Positions 1-6,767 of a stretch of DNA of 64,000 nt are shown in pieces. The notes under the pieces are model-generated. The model searched no databases. It saw only the letters and a list, made by a program, of their open reading frames with translations, and had not been told where the DNA came from. The DNA lies in the NCBI GenBank assembly GCA_016712345.1, contig JADJRH010000011.1, forward strand, positions 1,116,001 to 1,180,000. The letters are read 5' to 3'. The DNA is from Polyangiaceae bacterium. Lineage in GTDB: Bacteria > Myxococcota_A > Polyangia > Polyangiales > Polyangiaceae. Positions within the stretch are counted from its first letter, which is position 1. Every line of letters begins with the position of its first letter. The translations under genes and the position numbers were made by a program.

Positions 1-1
1 G

Positions 2-1321
2 GCGCTTTTGCCCAAGCTTGAAGGGTTGCTCGCGCCCAAAGAAGGCACTGCCACCGTTCTCCCAAACGATGCGCTGGCTGTCGCGGCGGCGTGGGGCGTT
101 GCGCGCATGGGCGACAAAAAGGCCGAACCGCTTCTTGCCAAACTCATTGCGTCCCCTTCGCCCGAAGTGCGCGCGCTCGCTGCGGTCGGCCTCGGTTTAA
201 CGCACGACAAAAAACACGCTCCCGCACTCATTGCGCTCGCCAAAGCGCCTGAAGCCGGCCCCGTTGCTCGGGCCGCCGCGGTGCATGCGCTCGGTGAACT
301 CGGCGGAAGCGGGGCCGGTGACCTCCCGCTTCTTCAATCGGTGGCCGACTCCAACGAACCGGTGCTTCGCCAGGCGGCGCTTCTCACCATGGCGCGCCTC
401 GGCCAAAAAGAAGACGCCACCAAGTCCACCGGCCCGGCGGAAGCCATCGCCGCGGGCATTCTCTCCGGCAGCGAACAACTGCGGTCCACGGGCGCTCTCG
501 CGGCCGCGGCCCTCACGCACAAATCCTTCAAACGCGCGGGCGACGCGCTTCCGGTGCCCGACGGTCCGCTCGTTGTGACCGACGTGCTCGCCGGCCTTTC
601 GCCCGATTCGTTCACCGTGACCGAACGCGCCCAAGCCCTCATCGCGCTCGCGCCCGCGCTTCGAAAAGCGGCTGTTGCTGCGGTCGCCACGTCACCGGCG
701 CGCGCCCGCGTGGTCGCCGATGCGCTCCTCGCCGGCAAAGACAAAGACGCTGTGGGCCTGGCGCCCTTCGTCGACAACACCGATGAACTCGATCCGCGCC
801 TCAAAAAAGAGGTGGAAGGCGTTGTTGAAACCATCTCCGCCGCCGTTGTTGCGGGCTTCATTGCGCTCGAAAGGCATCCCGACGTGGAGGTGCGAACGCG
901 CGCGGTTGAAGTGCTCGCCAAGCGCCCGGAACCCGCCGCGCAGGCCGCCGTGATCGACGCGCTCACCGATCCCGATGAAAGCGTGCAACGCGCGGCGCTC
1001 TCGGCGCTTGGCAAAGTGAAACATGAGCCCACCATCGCGGCCGTTTCCAAGGTCGCGCGAGACTCCGAGAGCTGGTCGCTCCGCGTGCGCGCGGCGGAAG
1101 CGCTCGGCCGCCTTGGAGCTGGAACCGCTTCGAAACAAGTGGTTGAAACCCTCAACGCCGCCGCCCAAAAAGATTCGTTTGCCCTCGTGCGTGAAGCCGC
1201 CGCGCGCGCGTTGGGCCCCGTCGACAAAACAGCCGCCGCCACTTTGTGGAAGCAACTCGCTCAAAGCGACGCCGAACCGCGCGTTCGCGAGGCCGCGGCC
1301 GACCTTCTCAAAGCGCAATGA
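2..1321 (+). CDS. HEAT-repeat protein, 5' end outside the window
   Basis: The reading frame is open to the left edge, so the true start lies upstream and about 439 residues of the C-terminal part are seen. The protein is built from helical pairs of about 30 residues of HEAT / PBS-lyase type, for example around residues 35-65 (PLLAKLIASPSPEVRALAAV) and again near 290-320, 325-350 and 355-390, each with the typical D.D..VR..A..ALG pattern. Such alpha-solenoids normally scaffold protein contacts. No catalytic motif is visible. The stop overlaps the ATG of the next gene by ATGA, so the two are probably co-translated. Ala-rich, high-GC codon use. Confidence 0.85.
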   Translation, partial: ALLPKLEGLLAPKEGTATVLPNDALAVAAAWGVARMGDKKAEPLLAKLIASPSPEVRALAAVGLGLTHDKKHAPALIALAKAPEAGPVARAAAVHALGELGGSGAGDLPLLQSVADSNEPVLRQAALLTMARLGQKEDATKSTGPAEAIAAGILSGSEQLRSTGALAAAALTHKSFKRAGDALPVPDGPLVVTDVLAGLSPDSFTVTERAQALIALAPALRKAAVAAVATSPARARVVADALLAGKDKDAVGLAPFVDNTDELDPRLKKEVEGVVETISAAVVAGFIALERHPDVEVRTRAVEVLAKRPEPAAQAAVIDALTDPDESVQRAALSALGKVKHEPTIAAVSKVARDSESWSLRVRAAEALGRLGAGTASKQVVETLNAAAQKDSFALVREAAARALGPVDKTAAATLWKQLAQSDAEPRVREAAADLLKAQ

Positions 1322-1965
1322 CGCGCGTTTTTGGGGCAATCGGCGCCTTTTATCGCGCTTGTGTACGCTTTTCCCGCAGCAAAACCCGTTCGGCTGGCGT
1401 ATGTGTACACAAGCAAAGTGTACCCATCGGTTGTGTACTCAAGCCGCTTGCCGTCGCAGCATGTGTACTCATCGCCTCCGGGTGTGAAGATCTCTCGCGT
1501 TTTTCCACCGGCCCCGGCCAGTCGTATTGTGGCACCGTCACGCTCGGAGGCGCATTTCGCCGCGGCTTCACGCCTCTCACGCAAATGCGCCTCCTTCTCG
1601 ACGCCGAAAAAATAGACGGCGATGAGTCGCCGGGCACCATTTCCACCCGTGAAATCCGCGACAACGGCGCCGAGCTTCGCCTTTTCACAGAAGCGCCGCT
1701 GCGCCCCATTCCACCCCTCGCTCACGACGCCCTCTCGCGCCCCGAACTCGGTGAAGGCCGCGTGCGAACAGCGGTGTTTGCCCTGTCCCCCGACGACCCC
1801 GATGCTGAAGGTGTCCTCGCCGTCCTCTCGCTCCGCACCGACGGAAACGCCGAAGTGCGGCTCCTGCGCCCCGGCGCATCCGACGACGCTTCCTCGGTGT
1901 CCGACGGCCGCAAACCGCTCTTCGGCCTCTTTACGTTAAGCCGCCAACCCGGCCCCTGCTTCTAA
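1318..1965 (+). CDS. putative lipoprotein of unknown function
   Basis: Start taken at the ATG overlapping the previous stop (ATGA). A lipobox-like segment (VLIASGC) lies about 55 residues from this start, which is an unusually long N-terminus for a lipoprotein. The stretch before it is encoded by DNA with five GTGTAC words at 15-bp multiples (1361-1468), so the true start may differ, but no better ATG, GTG or TTG was seen in frame. The mature part (about 160 residues) has two further Cys and no recognised domain. Coupling to the HEAT-repeat gene suggests a common envelope role. This is inference only. Confidence 0.65.
   Translation: MTRVFGAIGAFYRACVRFSRSKTRSAGVCVHKQSVPIGCVLKPLAVAACVLIASGCEDLSRFSTGPGQSYCGTVTLGGAFRRGFTPLTQMRLLLDAEKIDGDESPGTISTREIRDNGAELRLFTEAPLRPIPPLAHDALSRPELGEGRVRTAVFALSPDDPDAEGVLAVLSLRTDGNAEVRLLRPGASDDASSVSDGRKPLFGLFTLSRQPGPCF
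1361..1468. repeat. phased GTGTAC array inside a coding region
   Basis: GTGTAC occurs at 1361, 1403, 1418, 1433 and 1463. The spacings (42, 15, 15, 30) are all multiples of 15 or 3, so each falls in the same codon phase (xxT GTA C). The copies are otherwise not repeats of one another. Confidence 0.7.
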
Positions 1966-2378
1966 CGTCCAAGTTGTCCCGGCCGGCCGCGCTTTAGCCA
2001 CCGGCTTCGCGGCCCCATTCAACCGGACTTCAGCCGCCTCGCAATGACTGAGACGTCTCGCCGCCTGACACGTCGTCATCAACACAGAGTTCCCCGGGGG
2101 CGCATGCGCCTCATTCGAACGGCGAGTAACTCGTTGCGGTTGAGTTGTCGATGCAGCAGAAAAGAGCCCGTTCTGGGAGGTCCGGCGACTTGAGATGTCC
2201 ATCACGTCGCCATCCACCGGTCTCGCCGGTCTCTCGTTTTCGTCGTGGCTGCGCTCGCCACAGAACTCCATCTGGAGAACCCGACGCGCCACGCTGTTCG
2301 CTTTTCCGCTTGGCGACGGGCAAGGGTGTCCCAAACGTCTCGACAAGACTGGATCCGTGCCTTGCAGAACGTTCCGCT
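1966..2378. other. intergenic region left of the IS, no gene seen
   Basis: Between the lipoprotein stop and the IS there is no reading frame with convincing protein character. Reading frames here are short, Arg/Ser-rich and mutually overlapping. The only recognisable content is copy A of the dispersed intergenic repeat (about 2064-2116). Confidence 0.55.
2064..2116 (+). repeat. dispersed intergenic repeat, copy A
   Basis: Reads CCTGACACGTCGTCATCAAC then ACAGAGTTCCCC, GGGGGCGCATGCGCC and TCATTC. The same order of blocks is found at 20075-20128, and inverted at 12331-12405. This copy has GGG where the others have AGC before GGCGCATGCGCC, so it is the most diverged. It lies in the untranslated gap after a gene end, as the others do. 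Confidence 0.75.
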
Positions 2379-2650
2379 AAAGGGAAGTTACCTAGGAGTT
2401 GCTCCTGGGGCGGCTGCCCCGTTCGACCGGGAGGTAACTACCTGTGGCTGCTGTAGTAAAAAGAAGCGCCCCAGGCATCGAGGCCGGTCGTGCACTGGTG
2501 TGAGCTACCCGTCACGGAGTTTGGTCCAGGAGGTTTGCGGTTTCGACAGTGGTGACGCAGGGCGCCAGCCTTGTGATCCCGTCCAGGAGAATGCCCGGAC
2601 CCTAGCAACCTCCGACGCCTGGGGCATTTGGATGCGTAGCGCGGAGCCTG
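2379..2650 (+). ncRNA. candidate IS110 bridge RNA region
   Basis: The non-coding left end has dense secondary structure: AGGAG/CTCCT with a 3-nt loop (2394-2406), directly followed by GGGGC/GCCCC with a GGCT loop (2407-2420). The octamer AGGTAACT (2432-2439) is the reverse complement of AGTTACCT in the left direct repeat (2386-2393) and matches 7 of 8 bases in the right one. IS110-group elements are known to carry a bridge RNA upstream of the recombinase with loops that pair to donor and target. The position and the complementarity fit, but the RNA ends are guessed. Confidence 0.5.
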
Positions 2651-2695
2651 CCCATGGTCCAGAAACAAGAGAGAGCGAAGGAAGAAAGAGCGAGC

Positions 2696-4054
2696 ATGAC
2701 GGTGAAGCATCCGCATGCCGCGGGGATCGACATCGGAAGCCGGAGCCATTGGGTGGCGGTGCCGCCCGGGTGCGACGGTCAACCGGTGCGCGAGTTCGGC
2801 AGCTTCACCGGACAGTTGCACGAACTGAGCGACTGGCTGAAGAGCTGTGGCGTCGTGACGGTGGCGATGGAGTCGACCGGGGTCTACTGGATCCCGCTGT
2901 ACGATGTGCTGGAAGCCGCCGGCTTCGAGGTGCTTCTGGTCAACGCGGAGCATCTGCAGAAGGTGCCGGGACGCAAGAGCGACGTGAAGGACTGCCAGTG
3001 GATCCAGCAGCTTCACGGCTTCGGTCTGTTGCGCGGCAGCTTCCGTCCACCGGCGGAATTTCTGGAGCTGCGCACGTACATGCGTCAGCGCGAGCGAATC
3101 ATCGAAGATGCCGCGCGCCACGTGCAGCGGATGCAGAAGGCGTTGACGGAGATGAATCTGCAGCTCCATCACGTGGTCAGCGATCTGACCGGCGTGACGG
3201 GAATGGCGATCGTGCGCGCGATCGTGGCCGGCGAGCACGACGGTCACAAGCTCGCGGAGCATCGCGACTCGCGGTGCAAGCAGCCCAAAGCGCGCATCGC
3301 GGCTGCGCTGCAAGGCACCTTCAAGACCGAGCACCTGTTCGTGCTCGAGCAAGAGCTGAGCGCCTACGACCACCAGCAGAAACTGCTGCGAGCGTGTGAC
3401 GAGCGTCTACAGCAGAAGCTCGCCGAGCTTGAAAAGAGCGCCGCCGCGCCGCACGACCCCGAAGGTCCGCTGCCCCAACCTTGCCCGCCGCGCCGGCACG
3501 GCGCTCCCAAGGGCAACCAGCCCAGGTTTGAGATCCAGTCGCCGCTGCACCACATCTGCCACGACGTGGACGTGACGCAGATCCCAGGCCTCGCCCCAGC
3601 CACGGCCTTGAATCTGATCGCGGAGGTCGGCACGGACATGTCCAAGTGGCCGACGGAAAAGGACTTCACGTCCTGGTTGAACCTCGCTCCGGGCACCCGG
3701 ATCACCGGGGGCAAACGCCTGTCCGGCCGGCGCCGTCACTCTCGCCAACGGGCCGGCGAGGCGCTGCGTCAAGCCGCCGTCGCTGTCGGCAGGACGGACA
3801 CTGCTCTCGGCGGCTTCTACCGTCGCATGGCCAGCCGCAAATGCGCTGCCGTCGCCGCTGTCGCGACCGCTCGCAAGATGGCCGTCTTCCTTTACAACGC
3901 TCTCAAGCACGGCAAGACCTTCATGGAAGTCGGCCTCGCCCACTACGAAAAGCAACACCGCGAGCAGCTGGTCCGCCGACTGACTCGCCAAGCCGCTGCC
4001 CTCGGTTGCCAGATCGTACCGGTGCGCACTGAACCACCTGCCGGCGGCCCCTGA
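2696..4054 (+). CDS. IS110-family transposase (DEDD recombinase)
   Basis: The N-terminal DEDD (RuvC-like) domain shows GIDIGSRSHWVAV (first Asp), MESTGVYW (Glu) and RKSDVKDCQW (Asp-Asp). The C-terminal Tnp-20 domain shows IPGLAPATALNLIAEVG and the serine-bearing LSGRRR segment near GGKRLSG. A linker of about 60 Pro/Lys/Gln-rich residues separates them. ATG 2696 is preceded by GAAGGAAGAAAG, a good ribosome binding site. ATG 2654 in the same frame would add 14 charged residues and is less likely. Total about 452 residues, a usual length. The stop touches the right-hand direct repeat. It looks intact and potentially active. Confidence 0.9.
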   Translation: MTVKHPHAAGIDIGSRSHWVAVPPGCDGQPVREFGSFTGQLHELSDWLKSCGVVTVAMESTGVYWIPLYDVLEAAGFEVLLVNAEHLQKVPGRKSDVKDCQWIQQLHGFGLLRGSFRPPAEFLELRTYMRQRERIIEDAARHVQRMQKALTEMNLQLHHVVSDLTGVTGMAIVRAIVAGEHDGHKLAEHRDSRCKQPKARIAAALQGTFKTEHLFVLEQELSAYDHQQKLLRACDERLQQKLAELEKSAAAPHDPEGPLPQPCPPRRHGAPKGNQPRFEIQSPLHHICHDVDVTQIPGLAPATALNLIAEVGTDMSKWPTEKDFTSWLNLAPGTRITGGKRLSGRRRHSRQRAGEALRQAAVAVGRTDTALGGFYRRMASRKCAAVAAVATARKMAVFLYNALKHGKTFMEVGLAHYEKQHREQLVRRLTRQAAALGCQIVPVRTEPPAGGP

Positions 4055-4073
4055 AAGGGAAGTTACCCAGGAG
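4054..4073 (+). repeat. right copy of the 20-bp IS-flanking direct repeat
   Basis: AAAGGGAAGTTACCCAGGAG, identical to 2379-2398 except for one base. Its first base is the last base of the transposase stop codon. Confidence 0.85.
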
Positions 4074-4166
4074 GCACGGAGATCACGGAGATCCACGTCC
4101 GGCGCGTGGCGCACTCCCCACAAACTTTCGATCGCCCTGACCGCCGAGCCGTGAGACGATCGCTTC

Positions 4167-4553
4167 ATGGGTGGTATCCGCACGCTTGGTGTCGCGCTTT
4201 TTCTTGCATCCATCGGTTGTGCCCCAACCGCCCCGCCGCCCCCGAGTTACGCCGTGCGTACACACAGCCAGCCGGCGGTTGCTCAACGCTGGGAACAGTT
4301 CTGCGAACAAGCCGCCAACGTTTCCCAGGCAAGCTGGCTCGCCGCATCGCGCGGCACCGACGGATGGGAGCTGGTTGGCATGTACAACGGCGTTCTCTGT
4401 TACAAACGGCCTGAACTCCCAACCGTGCCGCAAAATGTAGAACCGCCGGCCCCCCCGCCCGCCATGATCAGCCGCGCACCCGCACCCGCGTCCACTCCGG
4501 CCCAGCCCACCCCTGTTGGCACCGTGCCGCGCATTATCGACCCTGGATTTTAA
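4167..4553 (+). CDS. small putative lipoprotein
   Basis: 128 residues. The signal peptide MGGIRTLGVALFLASIGC ends in a clear lipobox (ASIGC), so the mature protein starts at Cys18 and is probably anchored in the outer membrane. The central part has two Cys (ca. 47 and 77), suggesting a disulfide, and the segment GTDGWELVGMYNGVLCYKRP. The last 40 residues are Pro/Ala-rich linker. The family was not recognised. It precedes another lipoprotein on the same strand. Confidence 0.75.
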   Translation: MGGIRTLGVALFLASIGCAPTAPPPPSYAVRTHSQPAVAQRWEQFCEQAANVSQASWLAASRGTDGWELVGMYNGVLCYKRPELPTVPQNVEPPAPPPAMISRAPAPASTPAQPTPVGTVPRIIDPGF

Positions 4554-4599
4554 AGCAACGGGCCAAAACGCGCCGCATTTTGACTATCACAGACATAAA

Positions 4600-4654
4600 G
4601 TGTACACACGTCGCTCGGTGTACGCAAACCGTTCAGTGTACACAACGAAAGAAA
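4600..4654 (+). repeat. three GTGTAC units at exact 18-bp spacing
   Basis: GTGTAC at 4600, 4618 and 4636, the first and third extended to the full palindrome GTGTACAC. The units start 18 bp apart and end a few bases before the ATG at 4657. Between the words the sequences differ, so the periodic element is the word itself. The arrangement resembles tandem operators or iterons, but no binding protein is known from the sequence. Confidence 0.65.
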
Positions 4655-4656
4655 TC

Positions 4657-5385
4657 ATGACTCCTCAGCCTCCCTCAAAGCCTCCGTCGCGTTTCAATTC
4701 TCTATTTCCGGGGGGTTCGCGCGCCTACTTCGTACGGCGCGCGGCGCGCCTACTTCGTACGGCGCGCAAAAAAGGGGCCGGTACCCTGGTGCCGCTCACC
4801 GCGCTCTTATTGTTCCCGAGCTGCGCCGGCTCTTCGCAAAGTGATGTGAGTACACAAGGCGCCGGTTCAGAAACCGCACCCGCCGTCACTTCCGCCGCGC
4901 CCACCGCAGCACCCACGGCGGCACCCACCGCCGCTGCAACCGCCGCCGAAATGCCGGCGCCCACCGCAGCCGCCACAGCAACCGCCGCGGCAACGGCCAC
5001 CGTCGCACCCACTGCCGCTGCCTCCGCCGAACCCGCAGCCACCACATCCGTATCCGCCGGCCCCGCGGGAGCCAACCTCCGCGTGGGATCCATGTCGGTG
5101 GACGGCCTTCAAGTTCAAGACCTCGTTTGCCGTGCCGACGGCCTCGGCGTGCTTGGATCCATGCTTGTTGTCGGCAGCATCTCCAAGAAAAAAGCCGCCC
5201 TCAACGCATGCGCGCCCAAAGGCGACAAACCCCGCGTTGAATGGGCGGCCACCAAAGGCAAAGTCACGGTCACCAAAGTCACCGCGTCCACCCCCGCTGT
5301 TGAATCGTGCGTTAAAAAGGCCCTCACCGGCGCCGCCGCCCCGTTCGAGGGTGAATGCGCCGTCACCCTTGTTTTAGGGCCCTGA
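4657..5385 (+). CDS. putative lipoprotein with Ala/Thr/Pro-rich linker
   Basis: Start ATG 4657 chosen because it follows the 18-bp repeat array. The frame extends further upstream but without protein character. A long basic N-terminus (about 45 residues) leads to a hydrophobic stretch and lipobox-like LLLFPSC. A low-complexity Ala/Thr/Pro linker of about 75 residues follows. The C-terminal domain of about 100 residues has four Cys and resembles the small C-terminal module found in many myxobacterial envelope proteins. The DNA encoding the N-terminus holds a duplicated 24-bp hairpin (4719-4767), which may be an insertion into the signal region. Confidence 0.7.
   Translation: MTPQPPSKPPSRFNSLFPGGSRAYFVRRAARLLRTARKKGAGTLVPLTALLLFPSCAGSSQSDVSTQGAGSETAPAVTSAAPTAAPTAAPTAAATAAEMPAPTAAATATAAATATVAPTAAASAEPAATTSVSAGPAGANLRVGSMSVDGLQVQDLVCRADGLGVLGSMLVVGSISKKKAALNACAPKGDKPRVEWAATKGKVTVTKVTASTPAVESCVKKALTGAAAPFEGECAVTLVLGP
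4719..4767. repeat. two copies of a 24-bp hairpin unit
   Basis: Identical 24-bp units at 4719-4742 and 4744-4767, each with arms GCGCGCC / GGCGCGC around the loop TACTTCGTAC. The period is 25 bp, so the two copies are read in different frames (YFVRR versus LLRTAR). Confidence 0.8.
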
Positions 5386-5420
5386 CAGCGCATTCGCCGA
5401 AGCGCCTGAAATCACCTCTC

Positions 5421-6482
5421 ATGTTGGTCCTGGGCATTGAAACCTCCTGCGACGAAACCGCCGCCGCGGTCGTCTCCGACAGCGGCGATGTGTACTCCGA
5501 CGTCGTCCGCAGCCAAATCGCCTCGCACGCGCCTTACGGCGGCGTCGTTCCAGAAATCGCATCGCGCGACCACGCCCGAGCCGTTGTGCCCGTTGTGCGG
5601 GAAGCGATCGCCGCATCGGGCTTCACTCTCGCGCAGATCGACGGCATCGCCGTCACCTCGCGCCCCGGCCTTTCAGGCGCGCTCCTCGTGGGCTTGTCGG
5701 CCGCAAAAGGCCTCGCGTGGGCCACGCAAAAGCCGTTTGTCACCGTCGATCACCTCGTCGGCCACCTGCTCGCCGTGCTCCTTCAACGCCCCGGATCATC
5801 GGCGCCGCGGCCTGAATATCCATTTATCGCGCTGCTTGTTTCGGGCGGTCACACAGCCATCTATCGCGTCAACGGCCCCGAGCTTTCACTCGTCCACGAA
5901 ATCGGCGCCACACGCGACGACGCCGCGGGTGAAGCATTCGACAAAGTCGCCAAACTTCTCGGCCTCGGCTACCCCGGCGGCCCTCAAATCGACAGGCTTG
6001 CAGCAATCGGAAACGCGGCGCGCGCCGGCGTCACATTGCCCCGCGGAATCGCCGATCATCGCTCGTTTGAAATGAGCTTTTCGGGGCTCAAAAGCGCCGT
6101 CGCGCGCCACGTGGCCTCGCTCCCTTCGCCGCCCCAAGATCAAGCCCTCGCAGACCTCTGCGCCGCGTTTCAAGCAACCATTGTCGAAACGCTCGTTTCA
6201 AAAACGGTCCGCGCCGCCGCTCGCGAAGAGGTTCCCCGCATCGTCTTAGCCGGCGGCGTCGCCGCCAACAAAGGCCTGCGCGCCCGCATGGCCGAAGTGT
6301 GTACACGTCGCGAATTAGCCTTGTTTGTCCCGCCTTTTTCGAGCTGCACAGACAACGCCGCGATGATTGCGTACGCTGGCGCGCTTCGCCTTTCGCGCGG
6401 TGAAACCGACACGCTGAGTGAAGGCCCGGCCACCAAAACAGCGCTGCTCCGCGTCACTCGAAAAGGCGGCGGCAAACGCTAG
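5421..6482 (+). CDS. tsaD: tRNA N6-adenosine threonylcarbamoyltransferase TsaD
   Basis: 353 residues starting MLVLGIETSCDETAAAVV. Belongs to the Kae1/TsaD family, which transfers threonylcarbamoyl from TC-AMP to A37 of ANN-decoding tRNAs (t6A) in the cytoplasm with TsaB/E. Metal-binding histidines H111 and H115 are present (VDHLVGHLLA). So are the conserved SHAPYGGVVPEIASRDH, GATRDDAAGEAFDKVAKLLGLGYPGGP and the C-terminal SCTDNAAMIAYAG. ATG 5421 is used; an upstream in-frame ATG would overlap the previous gene. The TAG stop is formed by the edge of the small inverted-repeat element at 6480-6767. Confidence 0.95.
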   Translation: MLVLGIETSCDETAAAVVSDSGDVYSDVVRSQIASHAPYGGVVPEIASRDHARAVVPVVREAIAASGFTLAQIDGIAVTSRPGLSGALLVGLSAAKGLAWATQKPFVTVDHLVGHLLAVLLQRPGSSAPRPEYPFIALLVSGGHTAIYRVNGPELSLVHEIGATRDDAAGEAFDKVAKLLGLGYPGGPQIDRLAAIGNAARAGVTLPRGIADHRSFEMSFSGLKSAVARHVASLPSPPQDQALADLCAAFQATIVETLVSKTVRAAAREEVPRIVLAGGVAANKGLRARMAEVCTRRELALFVPPFSSCTDNAAMIAYAGALRLSRGETDTLSEGPATKTALLRVTRKGGGKR

Positions 6483-6767
6483 AGCACCGAACACCTTGAA
6501 TCGCGAATAAGTTCAGCAATTTGTGAATATCGGAAATCTCCAACAATCGCGGGGTGCTCTAGCTTTCTTTACCCAGGGAGCGAGGGCTCGCGCCCTCGCT
6601 CCCCGCGCCGAGCAAGTCGGCCGCGGGGCCCCTCACTCCGCGATCCGAACTGGGTGTCTGTCACGCGGTGGGAGCTTCGGGCCTAGGCTTTATGCCGTGC
6701 TTTTGCCTGTTTGAGTACACAAGCAAACTATCCATTTGATTACGGAATCAACCTGATCGGTGCTCTA
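6480..6767. mobile_element. MITE-like element with 11-bp terminal inverted repeats
   Basis: The ends are TAGAGCACCGA (6480-6490) and TCGGTGCTCTA (6757-6767), perfect inverted repeats. An internal copy GGTGCTCTA (6553-6561) would close a smaller 82-bp unit with the left end. The outermost TA on each side could be a TA target duplication as made by IS630/Tc1-mariner-type transposases, so a non-autonomous element is a reasonable reading. It encodes no protein. Both flanking convergent genes use its terminal TAG as stop codon. An alternative is a dedicated intergenic terminator structure. Confidence 0.55.
6576..6603. terminator. strong hairpin between convergent genes
   Basis: Perfect 12-bp arms GGGAGCGAGGGC / GCCCTCGCTCCC with a TCGC loop. 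It lies between the convergent tsaD and radical SAM genes. No T-run follows on the plus strand, so it may act as a bidirectional transcription barrier or RNA end-protecting hairpin rather than a classical intrinsic terminator. Confidence 0.6.

Larger units (their letters stand above)
2379..4073 (+). mobile_element. IS110-family insertion sequence
   Basis: The element consists of a structured non-coding left end of about 300 bp, a DEDD transposase gene and almost no right end. It is bounded by a near-perfect 20-bp direct repeat: AAAGGGAAGTTACCTAGGAG at 2379-2398 and the same with one change (T to C) at 4054-4073. There are no terminal inverted repeats, as is normal for IS110. The exact recombination point within the direct repeat cannot be fixed without an empty site. 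The two host-specific words found all over the window (GTGTAC, GGGTAGA) are absent from the element, consistent with recent arrival. Confidence 0.85.

Noticed and set aside
334..1242. Minus-strand 302-codon frame inside the HEAT-repeat gene
   Set aside because: A GC-rich codon-phase shadow with Ser/Ala/Arg composition and no motif.
2245..3399. Long plus-strand frame overlapping the IS
   Set aside because: It is a shadow of the transposase in another frame and has no protein character (Arg/Gly/Ala-rich low complexity).
4075..4105. Short CACGGAGATCACGGAGATC direct repeat after the IS
   Set aside because: Two 10-bp units; could be chance and adds nothing beyond the IS boundary.
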